The notes: a model not told the origin generated them from the sequence alone. Shown: positions 44,746 through 57,003, numbered from the stretch's first letter. The stretch is 64,000 nt of DNA from Cephalotrichum gorgonifer (GCA_900312665.1 ONZQ02000021.1:233474-297473); one strand, 5' to 3'. Translations and numbers: made by a program.

Positions 44746-45928
44746 TGCGGGCGTTTTTCGCGCTGACAATGTAGCAGCGCTTGGTAGAAGTGGGTTTTCT
44801 TTTGATCGCAGGTTTATACCATGTGCAAACAATAAACTTGAAATAGGATAGAGGGAGATGGGAGGAAAAGAAAGGTAGGTGAATCTTGAGACCCGGCCGA
44901 AGGGGGAAGGGATTAAGAATGCTGAAGGGCGCAGGGACGAAGTGAAGCCCCAGGTCAGCACGGGCCTGGTCGTCTGGAAGTGAACGAGCACGCGGACAAG
45001 TTAGGTACGAGGCGATGACGGAAGTACGAGGGTACGGTGCGGGTACCTTGCCCCACTACTGTTCCGCCTCGAATGTCGGGAGCCTGGCGGGGTAATAATA
45101 GCTGAGGCCCTGCAGGAAGTGCACGTGGATATAGAGCATAGCCTGGAGTGCGGTGGGATAGTGGATGGCGGGAGCTTCGGCAGGGCTTATCGGGAGAGAT
45201 AAGACGGAGGGTGGGGGGAGCTAGGGGGCGGGGTACCGTGGAGGTACCGCAGGTGTTGACGTCAGCAGGGTGAAGATGTGAGACAGCACATGTGGTTGGC
45301 CCGAAGGCATAAGTCACTCAGAGTAAAGCATCTTCGTCATCATTGTGCATATTTTGTTTCTTTTGCTCTCCGCCATATCATTTAATGCAGGCCTGATTAC
45401 GAGCGGAGCGGACTTGGGGGAATTTTTGAGATAAAGACTTTTTTTATATACATGGCTGAGCTCATCTATCCGGTATTAATGGCGACGGCGTGCGAGACAA
45501 CCGAACTATATGTCTGGGTCTTAGGGATGAGATAGGGATACCGTGGACAGTGGAAGCTCCGAGATAGACGTCAGATTACCAGATTATACATTACCAGATA
45601 CGGCGCTTTAGATACAACACCTTCTAGTGTCCACCACTCTCAGGTTGCAGCTACCACGCAGAGCGTGTTTGGTTCTCGATGCTATTCGGTATGCGAGTAG
45701 GGAACTGGCCGAGGATATTAACAAGTTCCCGATCATCATCAATCTTGGCTGTGAGTGGCGGGTTAAAACTATCTACGTGATAACCGCTGTATATATGGCG
45801 CGAGTGATGAATATTTCCCACCGATGCACACCTCCCAGTATACATGTAATATGCCTGTCTCTTCAATAGGGATTTCAATGACTTCGTTGGGGCGTTCGGA
45901 ACCCGGCAGTAATCGTAAACCCAGCAGG
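44746..45928. other. Intergenic, no gene seen
   Basis: About 1.2 kb at the boundary between housekeeping genes and the accessory region. AT content rises after 45,330. No gene recognised. Confidence 0.45.
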
Positions 45929-47020
45929 TTAAACACTTTCAGCCCTATCCTCGGTGGCCTCGCCCTTCTCGTTAACACGTGCGGCAGCAGCGCCATTGAC
46001 ATCCACCCCGTCGAAGACCTGGCTGACCTCTTCCAGCGTCCAACCGGTGGTCTCGGGGAACAGTAGCCAGATGAAGCCGAGCCAGACGCAGAGCATGACG
46101 ACCCACACGATGTAGTGCTTCCACCCGAGCGCCTCCATCGCGATAGGGTTGACGAAGCCGTTTAAGAGGCCCGCGCCGTACGTGAAGATCTGCTCGATGG
46201 TGTATCCCTTGGCGCGGAGGGTGAAGGGCATGACCTCGAGCATGTACGTCGGCAGGACGGGCCCGATGCTGAGGTTGTAGAACAGCTGGAAGACGAATAT
46301 CATGGCGACGACACCGATGCCGAGGCTCCCGTCCTGGAAGCCTCGCTCCTGGTTGATGGACGAGAGGACGGTCCAGATCAGGTAGGCGGCGGCCATGCTC
46401 GCGAAACCTACTAAGAGGATCCTCCTGCGCCCGAAGCGGAGGATTCCGGTGGCGTCGGTGATGGAAATCCCGTAATAGAAGATGGTGAGACCGCCGTTTA
46501 CCAAGTTTTGCTCCTCGGGGTCCTCGATGCCGATGCTCCTGAGGACTAGGACCAGGTAGAAAGAGACGAGGCCATTGCCGGGCTACTGTGCGGAGAGGCC
46601 GAGGATGATGGCAATGGCGAACCCCCATCTATTTTCCCCTAGAGGACTGTCTCAGCATGATAGGATGATTCACAAGAGGAGGGCAAAGCAGCCATGCGGA
46701 TACAAGGGAGCAGCTTACTGGTGGCCAAGAAGTCGAGATACGACCCAGTGTTCTGCATCTTCTCGGCATCAATCGCAGCCTCAATCTCCACCATCTCGTA
46801 CCGCACGAAGGGCGACACGTCCGTAGCGGTGTCCTCCCCGGCATGGTATCGGTTCAAAATCCTCCTGGCGTCGTCTAGTCTCCCCCTGTTCACGAGCCAC
46901 CTCGGAGACTCCGGAACGAGGTAGATCAGGAGTAACTGGTAGACGGACGGGGCGCACTGCAGCAGGGACGGAATCCTCCAGCTCCAGCTGTTGTCCATCT
47001 TTGTGGGATATCGTTTCGCG
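45929..47020 (-). pseudogene. MFS sugar transporter pseudogene, 5' truncated with a nonsense codon
   Basis: Minus-strand remains of a fungal hexose/lactose permease. The 5' remnant starts near 47,010 at SWSWRIPSLLQC and includes PESPRWLVNRGR, then a 79-bp GT-AG intron (46718-46640). The second exon has GFAIAIILGLSAQ, a TAG stop (46584-46586) where the family has Trp (SQWSGNG), then GNGLVSFYLVLVL. It continues with FGRRR, the C-terminal helices and PETTGWTLEEV. Transmembrane helices 1-5 with the N-terminus are missing; upstream sequence is unrelated. TGG to TAG is a C-to-T type change, as RIP would make. It lies next to the intact Zn2Cys6 gene, which may once have controlled it. Confidence 0.85.
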
Positions 47021-47336
47021 GTATTCAATTTCGCCACGGAGGAGTTGGGAGGACAGCTGGCGGTCAAGTACTGCGATATCGGGCAATGAACCCCGTACGC
47101 AGGAAAATTTATCTCGTTCTATAATTTGCACATTTTTCGCTGCATGCTTCACTGTAATACTGTTGTCGCTAAGTTAGGTCGCCTCGGCATGTCTTCACGG
47201 ATCCAGGCCGCTTTGGCACATAGGGTTGGTGACGGGAAATCCGCCTCTGGTTTAGTGCTTGCTATCCAAAAGTAGGTGCTGGCTAATTAAATAGAGATAA
47301 AAAAACAGAACCAGGAATTAATTCTTGACCAGGCCG
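47021..47336. other. Spacer between transporter pseudogene and Zn2Cys6 gene
   Basis: About 300 bp of unique sequence where the transporter N-terminus would be expected; nothing recognisable remains. Confidence 0.4.
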
Positions 47337-50155
47337 TCATGGAAACGACGCAACCCATTGTTGAAATTCGTCCGCAAAGAAGGGGCCAAGTCCGAGTTCA
47401 CCTTCAAGGCCGGTTGTCTCGACTAGAGTAGCTGACAGCCCTGCGCTGAAGCTCTCGATAGAAGCTCTAGTAGTGGCCGTCATATTTTTGTTCTGAGCCG
47501 TACGTTTCCTCGGAGTAAACGGAGCCATGGGAAAGGGAGAGGAAGGGCCTGGTTGGCCCGTTAGCAAAAGAATATCTCCAGTTAAGTAAGGATCCGAGAA
47601 GTCGTGTACATACTCCTTCCTTCAACAAGCCTCACCAGCTGTCTCACATAGCAAATACATCTCTCCAGAAGAGCATTTCCAGTATCGAGATGACCAAGGG
47701 CAGTAACGGCATTTTCCAAGGCCTGCTTTGCCTTCTCCCTCCGGGCATAATCTGCGGTACAAATTTCTTCGTCCGGCTCTTCCAGGGGGGCGAGGAGACT
47801 GCCGAAGATCGTCAACGCGGCGTTGAGTGCTATAATATTTCTTAGAGGACCGACTGAGAACACAAGGAGAGGCCGCGCCTTACTGTAGTACAGCATGAAC
47901 CACCAGGCTCCCAGAAGCCTCCTACCAAGGCCTGGTCGGACGAGCACAGAGTGGATGATTGAAATGATGTCCTCGGCAGACTGCGCACAGCTTCGGTTGA
48001 AATTTCGTTGCGTCTGGCTGATAAATCGCCTAGGGCCCGCATAGTTGTGGCCAGCAGCGCATTCGCCGAGCGTCTTGATGAGGGCCGGCCTGAGTAGAAG
48101 CAGGTGCGTGTTCAAGTAACGCAAAGTCAAAATTACCCGATAGCGATCAAGTACGGGATCCCCGGGGGTTTCTAGGGGCATATCAGTGCCGGATATCAGG
48201 TGAAACCCGCTCGGAAGCGACTCCTTCCAGTCGTTAAGGTCTTGCTCGAGCTGGAAGATTCGTGGTATCACAGACGTTTCTGAGGCCGGCCCATCACAGC
48301 CTAGGTTATGTCCATAGAGATTTGCTATGACATTCCAGAGCACTTTATATAAGAGTCTAAGATATGTAGTCAGGTAGTCTGTGATCGTAACGGTATTTTA
48401 TGCGTTACTCACATTGTCGCATTGTAGAACGAAACGCTCGTTCTGTCGCAGGTGTTTCCTGGTATTGCTACTGGCAGTTCGATCCTGACATAGTCTTCTG
48501 GAATGGCACTTGGCCGGCCAAATGTCATACATAGAGTTCTAATTTCCATGTAAGAGACTCCACTGATAGGGGATAGTCCCGGGCAATATGAATAGGTCGG
48601 TTCGAAAGTTGTAGGTGAAGGTCATAGCCGGCGATAAGCCGCGAGAGCGGAACATACCTATCCAATACTACACAGCCATACCAGGTTCTCTTTCTAACCT
48701 CTTGCTCAAGCGCGTCAAACTTGCTATAGGTATTCCTCGCATGTAGCCCTATTGAGAGTGCGGCTTTGACTGCTAAGCCATGAGTTGCCCAGGTCTGGCT
48801 TGAATTTTGAGTACCCTGAAGATACTGGGTTGTAAGTAGAAGATATTGGACTACCAGTTCATCAGCACTCAGATCTCGTAACATATTTCATAAGATGAGA
48901 CATGCCTGTTTCTACAGTAGGGCCACGGAACATGTGAGTTCCACCCAGCGCCCAAGCGCGGCGGTAAAAGATATCCGAGTGGGCTGATAGAAGCTCGTCG
49001 CCGTTCTGAGCCCAACCCGTTGTCGATACAGCCATAGCAAGAACCATGTTTAGCAAACCAAGCCAAATTCTGCCTACATTAGTACGGAAATTTTGTAATT
49101 TCATCGACTCATACGCCTCTACGAATGTAGGCTCGTGTATGAATGGGAATAAAAGACCGGCGTTAGAGAAATAGGCTCGAATCAGCTTATCCGTTTCATC
49201 ATCAGGGGGAAGCAGATAAGCGGACACCTCATATCGGCAGCTGTTTGCTGGGCCAGAGACTGATACTCGTGGCCCTGACTTCGAGATGTTTATCAGGTCA
49301 GCATCAAGCCAACTGATAGCTCCATCTGATTCCGCCATCGCGGCATCATTGACGTCTCCTTCCCTACGGAGTGCTCGGAAAATGTTCCGCATGAAGGCGA
49401 TATTCGATGAAGGCCCTATAGAGTATGAGTTCCTTTGTATGTGGCAGGAAGGGCAGTACTAGGGGGTGCCTTCTCACCGAAAAAGCCGTAATCCTCCTTA
49501 TCGACAAATGATATCGCCATACCATCCGTCATTCTCGATCCCGTGTGCTGCTCTTGTATGCGCTGGACATTAACAGCAGCTGTGTCTGGGGTCATAGATT
49601 GTCCTCGAGCGCTACTACAGGGCGAAGTCTCCAGGATATTAGAGAGCTCGTCGGTTCTAGTTCTCAACTGTTTCCCGTGCTGATGGACTGTCTGCTCAAG
49701 CAGGCGTACTCTCTCTTCGAGACTATTCAAGGTGCTACGCCGAGGTTAGCATGGGTAGAATGATGACCGCTGATACGGATGGTATCCGCATTGTGTTGGG
49801 ACAGTAGAGAGAGACTACTCTTTGCGGATGGTGACAGAAACAGCCGCCGTATCTGCTGTTGCGTAGGAGCACTCGAGGCCCAGTCGGTCGCATGACTCGC
49901 AAGTAGGGCGGACGCCGTTGCACTGCAGAGTGTGTCAGAGGCCAGAGCGGTATCTTAGGAAGAATGGCGGGACATGGGACAGGAGGATATCATATGGGCT
50001 TGGCCTACTCTTGACTTGCGAAAACGACAGCTCTGGCAAGCTAGGGCAACACGTCGCCGCTTGACGCCAGTGGTTGGGCCGCTAGAGACAGTGTTTCCGG
50101 TGTCCGCCGCGCCAGCGTCGGAAAGGACGTCGCTACCCCGTGGCCAAGAGTCCAT
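47337..50155 (-). CDS. Zn(II)2Cys6 transcription factor with fungal-specific domain, eight exons
   Basis: Exons are 50155-50009, 49922-49819, 49734-49478, 49415-48906, 48850-48658, 48538-48413, 48356-47614 and 47548-47337; they sum to 2292 nt, 763 residues. The zinc cluster begins ACQSCRFRKSRC (split by intron 1), then NGVRPTCESCDRLGLEC. A coiled coil (LNSLEERVRLLEQTV) and the YGFFGPSSNIAF motif across intron 3 follow. The Fungal_trans domain includes LLLTTQYLQGTQNSSQTWAT, RTWYGCVVLDR and MTFGRPSAIPEDY. Six introns are GT-AG. Intron 4 (48905-48851, 55 bp) needs a GC donor (ACAG/GCATGT) with branch site TGCTGATG; it restores the exact family sequence. Neighbouring sugar-transporter remains hint at a role in carbon use, which is inference. 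Confidence 0.85.
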
Positions 50156-51054
50156 CTAAAGTGTAATCAATTCTCTCCGGTAGGGGATTGGACAAATTGA
50201 GGAGCACCCCATATATCCCGCGTGCTAACAGAGAGGGACAAGCGTTCGGGGCAGGAGCCGAAGATTAAGAAGCCAACACTTCAATGTGCCGCGGGGTTCG
50301 TGTTGCTATTATCATGTTGCCGAGAAGATACCCCAGTACTGGGATTAGTGTGCACCATAGTTACCACCATTTCCCGCCCGTCTCCCCTTGTTACAAGTGT
50401 AGGCAGTGACTGCAGGGCGGGGATCTTCTCCAGATATTATTTTACGTCGCGTTAATCATGGAGAGTACTAGTATAGATCAGTGCTAGATGAAAGTCGGCG
50501 AGGTCGGCGAAACCGCGCCGACTAATTGATCACGAAGGGCCAATGTTGGCGCATGAGACGGGCCGAACACCCCGAGGTTGCTACTGCAGAGGCTAGAATC
50601 ACTCGCTCTGCATCATTCCATTGGAGTAGTGGCTCTCGGGTCTCGGGTCTCGGATTTGTGTGTTTCCTCCCCGTTGCTTTTTCTTTCGCTCCGTCCTGAG
50701 ATGTCGTCCCAACGCGCTTCATCTGCCTGTTCCACATCTATACCCGAAAACGACGCTATCGGACTATGTGGGGCCTTTTACGAGTACGAACTGGCCAATC
50801 GTCGGTGAGCTAAGCCCCACAAAAACCAGGAGCACTCTAACTACCAGATCGGTTGCGTCAGTGGCGTGGTATTAATCAGTGGCGTGGTAATTAGCGGCGC
50901 TGAGCGCCTCCAGAACGAAATCGTCGGACATCGGACATTCCATTGATGCCGACCAAAATGGCGAGCTTGTGAGTATTTATTGTTTCGTCTTTTCTCTAAT
51001 GAAGGAGCGATGCTTTGTTCCTCTTTCTAGTCTACTTCAACCGACTGGTGCGAA
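50156..51054. promoter_or_regulatory. Divergent promoter between Zn2Cys6 gene and b5 reductase
   Basis: About 900 bp. It contains an imperfect 18-bp direct repeat TCAGTGGCGTGGTATTA/TCAGTGGCGTGGTAATT (about 50857-50894). A likely 5'-UTR intron of the reductase runs from GTGAGT near 50969 to a CTAG at 51030. Confidence 0.4.
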
Positions 51055-52120
51055 ATGGCGTCGTACGGATTCCTCCGAGCACCCACAGCGGCTACTCTTG
51101 GCTCTTTTGCATTAGCTGGGCTGGGGCTGACCGTCTATCGCAAGTCCCTTTTCGCAGTCGCCTCCGCTGAGGCTCCAGGTTCCCAGTCCCAGGAGGTCTC
51201 CGAGACGGCGGATCCGCCAAACATGATTCGTGCGGGCGCTTCTTCAAGGGTCTTCTCATCCGGCGTCAGTATGGTGTCTTTGCGCCTGAAGAGTTCCGAA
51301 GACATCAATCACAGCGTAAAGCTGCTCCGGTTCGAATTCCCGGAGTCGGATGCCATCAGTGGACTCTCACTCACGTGTAAGTGGCTCTACTTCTAACAAC
51401 ATAACTACATGCTAATACCGCTGCAGCTTCCGTGTTAACGCTCACCTGGCCCCGCGGCAACCTTTTCCCGGTGTTGAGACCTTATACCCCGGTCAGTCGG
51501 TTAGGTATGGGGGCATTCTGATCTTTTATTTAGGATAATCCAGTCTAACAGCAACCGCAGACGAAGCTGGACACTTGGACTTGATGGTGAAGCGATACCC
51601 CGGGGGTAAAGCAAGCACATACCTACACTCATTGGAGCCCGGGCAGTCCCTCCGTTTTGTTGCCGCGCTAAAGGGATATCCATGGATACCAAACAAATAC
51701 TCACATGTTGCCCTGATTGCTGGTGGCGCTGGGATCACGCCAATATACCAGTTGATCCAAGGGATCTTCCGGAACCCCGATGATACGACGAGCGTCACCC
51801 TTGTGGTCGGCGTTAATAGCGACCGTGACGTAATTTTGAAAGAGAAGCTAGACGGGATCAAGGAGAAATTTCCTGACCGGTTGAAGATCGTCTACACTGT
51901 TAGCAAACCAGCCCCTGGCTCGCCGTTCAGGAAGGGTTATGTGACGGAGGAGGTTTTAAGAGACGCTCTTGGCGGCGCCGCAAAGGAAAACACAAAGGTC
52001 TTCGTTTGCGGACCGCCAGCAATGGAAGCCTCTCTTCTGGGAACACGTGGCTGGTCCGGCGGAACGCCTGGGATCCTACAACAGCTTGGCTACAAGAGTG
52101 ATCAGATCCACAACTTCTAA
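51055..52120 (+). CDS. NADH-cytochrome b5 reductase (Mcr1/Cbr1-like)
   Basis: Three exons, 51055-51376, 51427-51504 and 51561-52120, encode 319 residues. Introns are 50 and 56 bp; for the second I use the donor G/GTATGG at 51505, which gives TPVSRLDEAGHLDL. An N-terminal hydrophobic segment (LGSFALAGLGLTVY) anchors the protein. FAD-binding is marked by RPYTP, the flavin phosphate region by GGKASTYLHSL, the NADH site by AGGAGITPIYQL and the C-terminal CGPPAME. The enzyme passes electrons from NADH to cytochrome b5 for desaturases, sterol enzymes or P450s. The conserved housekeeping Mcr1 would be expected elsewhere, so this may be an extra copy serving the accessory region. The normally conserved TSS..PP region (TSSVLTLTWPRGN) is unusual. 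Confidence 0.88.
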
Positions 52121-53542
52121 TCAACATCCTGCCATCAGTCGCGGAGTGTGTTTGTCAAGTCGGTGTGCTTGAAATCATGGCGCCATAATCCTTTTTTTCT
52201 CGCTTTAATACTCTAGCTAATTCTGTCGCTTGCATTTGTTTGAGATGCTGGGTTGATAGATTGTCAGGCTAGAGAGAGAAACCGTCAGTAAATATCTAAT
52301 TCACAGGCACTGGCGCGACCGGTTCTTATTGACGATACTAATAATTCTCCCTGATACATGCGCAATGGCTTAAGCCTACTTGAGTTTCTTTGCCGGTTCC
52401 CCCGCCAGCCAAGCAACGACCTGACGAAACGGTCTAGTAATACTCAGAAGAGTATTACTAGGCGAACGCTATAGTATTAACTGGTGTGCATTGGACAACC
52501 ACGATTCCAATATCCGTGAAAAGCCGTCACCAGGATTTAGAAGAACTGGGCAGTATGAAAGCATAGTCGTGAAGCATCCCTTTGGCAGCTATGGGCTTGC
52601 AGCGTGGATGTAGTGTGCAGGGCAGGGAGAGAATAAGAATTTTGCCAAAGCCTCCACAGGACATGTAGCTTTGGAAAGCGAGTAATATTTGAAAGAGAAA
52701 CGCCACACAGCCAAGATATCACTTACATTCCTTCTTGTAAACACTGTTTGGTCTTTCCTATCCATGTCAATACTTCTCTGAACTTTCACACGCCGTTGGG
52801 TCGCCGTGCTGAGCTGGTCTGTTCCGTCACTAGGGGACTCGGTTCGTCATAGATATTCTTTAGGGTTCACCTATTCTTCCTGTGTATTTCATGTTAAACT
52901 CTGGCTATAATAGATAGATATAGGAAACAGCTTATCCGACTGGGGCGGATGACTACTCAAACTGGGGCGCCCAAATATTTTGCACTTGTTACTTTCGAAG
53001 TACGTTCATTTCAATCTTAATTGAACTACTAACATATCAAGCATTTAATACATACCAAAGATGACAATGGAGCGAATCTGACGGCCTACTTATTACAATC
53101 CATATTTTAGAATTCCTATATTCCTTCAGTATAGTATCTGAAAGTAATATATGATTTGCTGTATAAATACGGACAATATATAGAATGACGATTGTGTTTC
53201 GATATATACACATTATGTATGCTTTGGTGGGGCTTCGGATCTGTGAACTACTCGGACGCCAAGTCGTACTCAATGTCTAACACCCCTCTGGAGCAGCGCC
53301 TTTCTGCTGCTGTCCGCCTTGTAACGGCCTAAACAGTGTAAATGGAAATGTAGGCAGAGGCTATGAGCACCTGCTCCTGTGATTTTGGCGGATTCTTGTA
53401 GCCTGAGGCAGCAAGACTTACCTTCGTCGGATAAAACTAACTCCGTCGCCGACCTCTAAACTATCACGCTGTTTCTCCCGGCACTCTCTTCGCTTCAAAG
53501 CAGCCTAAGTCATCACATCCTCCATCATATCTATCATCTGCT
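52121..53542. other. Intergenic, AT-rich, no gene seen
   Basis: About 1.4 kb of lower GC sequence than the genes around it, especially 52,900-53,260. It may be an old, mutated repeat, but no transposon protein can be read. Confidence 0.45.
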
Positions 53543-55290
53543 ATGGATATATCTAAGAAGCGGCCACGTGCGAGCAATCCTAAAGTCAAAACCGGTTGCA
53601 TCACCTGCAAGTATGTCTGAACGAGTCCACGAAACGGGAGTCAGCCGCTGATCTTTGAGCAGAATTCGCCGCATAAAATGCGACGAAAATAAACCACAAT
53701 GCAATCGGTACAGTTTCACTTCGCGCGCCAAAGTACTCAAACTTACGTATTGGGTTTAGGTGTACTAGTACTGGGAGACGATGCGACGGATATATTCTAC
53801 CGTCCCCATCTATTACGCCAAGCGGACACTCAGCGGGTCATACGTTTTCGCAAAGACAGAGCAGAGCACTAGAATACTTCTATCACATAACCGCTCCACA
53901 ACTATCTGGATTATTCGGCAAATCGTTTTGGAAGGGCTGTGTCTTGCATTTTAGCCTCACCGAACCCGCTATTCGACATGCAATAGCATCGTTAGGATCA
54001 GTGCATGAAGCTTCATGTCACTCTAAGATGGACGACACGACCTCATTCGCCTTGCAGTCATACAACCGCGCTATGCGTACATTGGCTGAAAGAGCCGGGG
54101 AGGGTTCGGGCGCAGTGACTATACTCATAATTACCAGTATCATCTTCACTTGCCTTGAGTTTCTTCGGGGCAATGCTGAAGCTGCAGTTATCCATGTCAC
54201 GGGCGGAATTAATTTGCTCAATATGTGGCGTAAGGAAGGCGGGCTCCCGAGGCTTCCGTGGGGCCATCATTATGCCTCATTCGAATCGTCCTTCCTTGAG
54301 ACCGAATTAGCTCCGATATTGAGTTCATTCTGTATTGCCACTTCGGAGTTCGGCCAACGGTACAAGGGCCTGTTCCTGAACCCGCTGGGCGCAAGCGGGT
54401 TCGCGTTCAGTGGCACATTCAACTCTATCTCTCAGGCGAGGGCTGGGCTTCTCGACCTGACAACCGCTTTCATAAAGGTCAAACAGGATCCGGATGGAGC
54501 TAGCATCGGTACGAGCTCAGAATTGCACCGACTTCGGTGTGATCTTGAGAACTGGAAGGCACAATTTGACGATCTCATTCGGCGACAGGAGCATTCTTGG
54601 GGAAGGGAAGAAGAAAGTGCTGCTGGAGTGACCCGTGTCATGTTTCTCAGCACCTGTATTGGAACTTCCCTATGCTTCTCCACCCGCGAATGTGCATGGG
54701 ACGAGCACAGGGAAGGCTTCGAAGAAATTGTCACCATTACGGACACCCTGCTTTCGAAACTAAACCCCTCTTCCTGCGAGCCTTCCCAAGGCTTCTGTGT
54801 CGAATTGGGTCCTACATGGCCACTCCACGTGGTCGCTTGGAAATGTCGCTGGCCGCATATTCGTCGCAAGGCTCTCGCTCTACTACTGCGGCTTCCCAAG
54901 CGAGACTTCATATTTGATTCGGAACACTACCATGCTGTCTTTTCACGTATCATGGCGATTGAAGAAGCGCATCTCCACCTACCTCCCGGCGCCCTTCCTA
55001 AAAAGGATGCTCTGCCTCCTGAGCATCTGCGCGTACATCATTTCTATAGTGTACCGAAACCTGAAATGGGCGACCACGTCTACGCCGTCACATTCCTAAC
55101 AAAGCCGAACGACACGGATAATGGCTGGCAGTTTCGAACAGAGTACCTGGATCTTCTCACACATGAGGTTCGGGAAGCAGCAACGACCAGCCACGTGGCA
55201 CCTGATTGCGACTTGGCAAAATCAGACTTTCGAGATCTCCCACTCCGAAATCTCGTCAGAACAGCAATAATACAGCGAGTAGGTCAATAA
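53543..55290 (+). CDS. Zn(II)2Cys6 transcription factor, candidate regulator of the catabolic genes
   Basis: Three exons, 53543-53610, 53663-53707 and 53760-55290, with two 52-bp introns, encode 547 residues. The zinc cluster is split by both introns: GCITCK / IRRIKCDENKPQCNR / CTSTGRRCDGY, spacing CX2CX6CX6CX2CX6C, the commonest form. A PF11951-like fungal-specific domain follows (HFSLTEPAIRHAIASLGSVH, then FLRGNAEAAVIHVTGGINLL). The reading frame seen from 53944 is only the later part. This is the closest regulator to the genes at 56-63 kb and could bind the CGG-N6-CCG sites at 60079-60198. That assignment rests on position only. Confidence 0.88.
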
Positions 55291-55980
55291 TGACATAGTC
55301 TGGAGGTCTTTTTGATCCTATATGCAGGAATATTGCTCAACGTTGGTCACTTGGTATTGCTCTGCCGATAGTGCGGCTACTGGTTAAGGGAGGTGATGGA
55401 TCTGCAATTTCACAGACTATGTTGAGCCGATAACTACTGTCTAAATCAAGAGTAACTATGTACTTTACCGTGTCTGAGGTCTTATCAGCCGATATCTTTC
55501 AGGATCTCTCACGCTTGGCATGTTGTCACTATCACTCCATCTGACTTGTTTCTTCAGCTGGCCCCCCCGCCCCTTTTTTCCGCCCGCCGTGAGAACTGGT
55601 AAGCTCAAGGTTAGTTAGTAGGAGATCTACCGCACAACCGTAAGGATATAAATGAATTCAACAATAACAGCAACGACGAGCGCAGGTATTAACAGTACTC
55701 GGACTAACTCAAATGGCTCAAGACAATCTGATCCAGAAAATACCCTTCGAGATATGATATATCCAATCTTAAACTCCGCAAATACGTACATAACACAAAA
55801 ATCCCAAAGTAACTAGGGTGAAGAACCCTGGCTATTTGATGGACCTTATTGCCAGTCCTGTAGTGGACACCTGTGTCACCCCATCTCTTACTCCCACCAG
55901 ATCTCTCGCTCCAAAGACGAGAGAACCCAAGACAAGAGTCATCGCTAAGAGTTGGATGCTTATACCGGATTTCCTTGGGC
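55291..55980. other. Intergenic, no gene seen
   Basis: About 690 bp between convergent genes; nothing recognised. Confidence 0.45.
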
Positions 55981-57003
55981 TCAAAGGTGACCCTCCTCGG
56001 TGTAGTACCGGATGGCTCCTTTGTGAAGTGGGATGGGCGGCCGCGCCATTTTTGTCGGAATAAGAGGATAGCTCAGTGGGCTCCTGTCTGGACGTAGATG
56101 GCGGTATTGAACTTCAATGGCTTCTCTTGTTTCCACGAGGCACCAAGTGAGGAGGTGGGCAACATCTTCAGGAAGGTCTTCTCGAACTAACACTATGAAG
56201 TCTGAGAAGTCCAAGCACGGGAGAGGTAGTGTGAGCGCAGGCCAAAACCCCGACGGTAGCGGCTCGGGGTTGGGGACTGTCGACCCGGGGTTCTGCTCCA
56301 CGAAACGCTGCAAGGCAGAGGGTTCCGCAGGAAGTGGGATGAACTTGTGATTCTCCACTATATCCTCCCACCAAGGGGTCATGATGGCCTCTTGTAGAAG
56401 GGCGTCTGCCTGGCCACTCAACACCAGGGCAATGGTTTGTTCCGGCCTATGTGCTGTAACGAGCTCGGCACCCCAAGAAGCAAGAGTCTCCTCCGTGATG
56501 CCGTGGGCTTTCAGGTATGCGTACGCCGTGAAGCCAATGAAATTGGTTCCATCATTGGTCGAAGTGGCGATCCGAATAGCGGGCCGCTTGGAGCGAAGAT
56601 CTTCAAAGGATTGAATCCCGAACTTCGGATGTATAGCGAAAACCATACGATCGTTCTGTGGCAGGACAGCGAGAGCACGCAGCGTCGGCATTGGGCCGTA
56701 GGGGGCAAAGATACCCTGCCCTGTCAGCGCGGTGGTCATCAGCTGTGCGGGTGTAGCGATGGACAGGTGGGCTTCCCCTCGGGAGACGCTTGTGACGGCT
56801 TCGATCCCCCCGTACCGGACGTTCCAAATGGCGACCCGGCTGTCCGGCCCAGCGCGGTCACAGAACTGCTGTGTCAGCCAGGAACAGATGCGGTGGAAAT
56901 TGGCCATGCCCCAGTCTCCCACAAAAGTCAATGTCAAGGAGCGCTCCAACTTTGGCCCCAGCCCTCTTTGCCGTTCCATTTCGGTCAGATTCGGAGTTGC
57001 CAT
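55981..57003 (-). CDS. TAXI-type solute-binding-protein homologue (periplasmic-binding fold), no membrane partner
   Basis: Single exon, 340 residues from the ATG at 57003; an upstream in-frame TTG is not used. The protein resembles bacterial TRAP-transporter solute receptors of the TAXI family: an N-terminal LTLTFVGDWGMANFHRICSW, then VRYGGIEAVTSVSRGEAHLS, SFEDLRSKRPAIRIATS and LVLSGQADALLQEAIMTPWW. No signal peptide is visible, and no DctQ/DctM membrane subunits lie nearby. A fungal cell has no periplasm in which to use such a receptor. A cytosolic enzyme built on the binding-protein fold, as in Thi5/NMT1, is therefore more likely. The lack of introns fits either bacterial origin or a compact gene. 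It is divergent from the alcohol dehydrogenase and sits among catabolic genes. Confidence 0.72.
   Translation of the reverse strand: MATPNLTEMERQRGLGPKLERSLTLTFVGDWGMANFHRICSWLTQQFCDRAGPDSRVAIWNVRYGGIEAVTSVSRGEAHLSIATPAQLMTTALTGQGIFAPYGPMPTLRALAVLPQNDRMVFAIHPKFGIQSFEDLRSKRPAIRIATSTNDGTNFIGFTAYAYLKAHGITEETLASWGAELVTAHRPEQTIALVLSGQADALLQEAIMTPWWEDIVENHKFIPLPAEPSALQRFVEQNPGSTVPNPEPLPSGFWPALTLPLPCLDFSDFIVLVREDLPEDVAHLLTWCLVETREAIEVQYRHLRPDRSPLSYPLIPTKMARPPIPLHKGAIRYYTEEGHL

Noticed and set aside
48525..49392. Zn2Cys6 gene read as a pseudogene because of stops between frames
   Set aside because: One GC-AG intron and regular GT-AG introns restore all family motifs and a whole number of codons, so an intact gene is the better reading.
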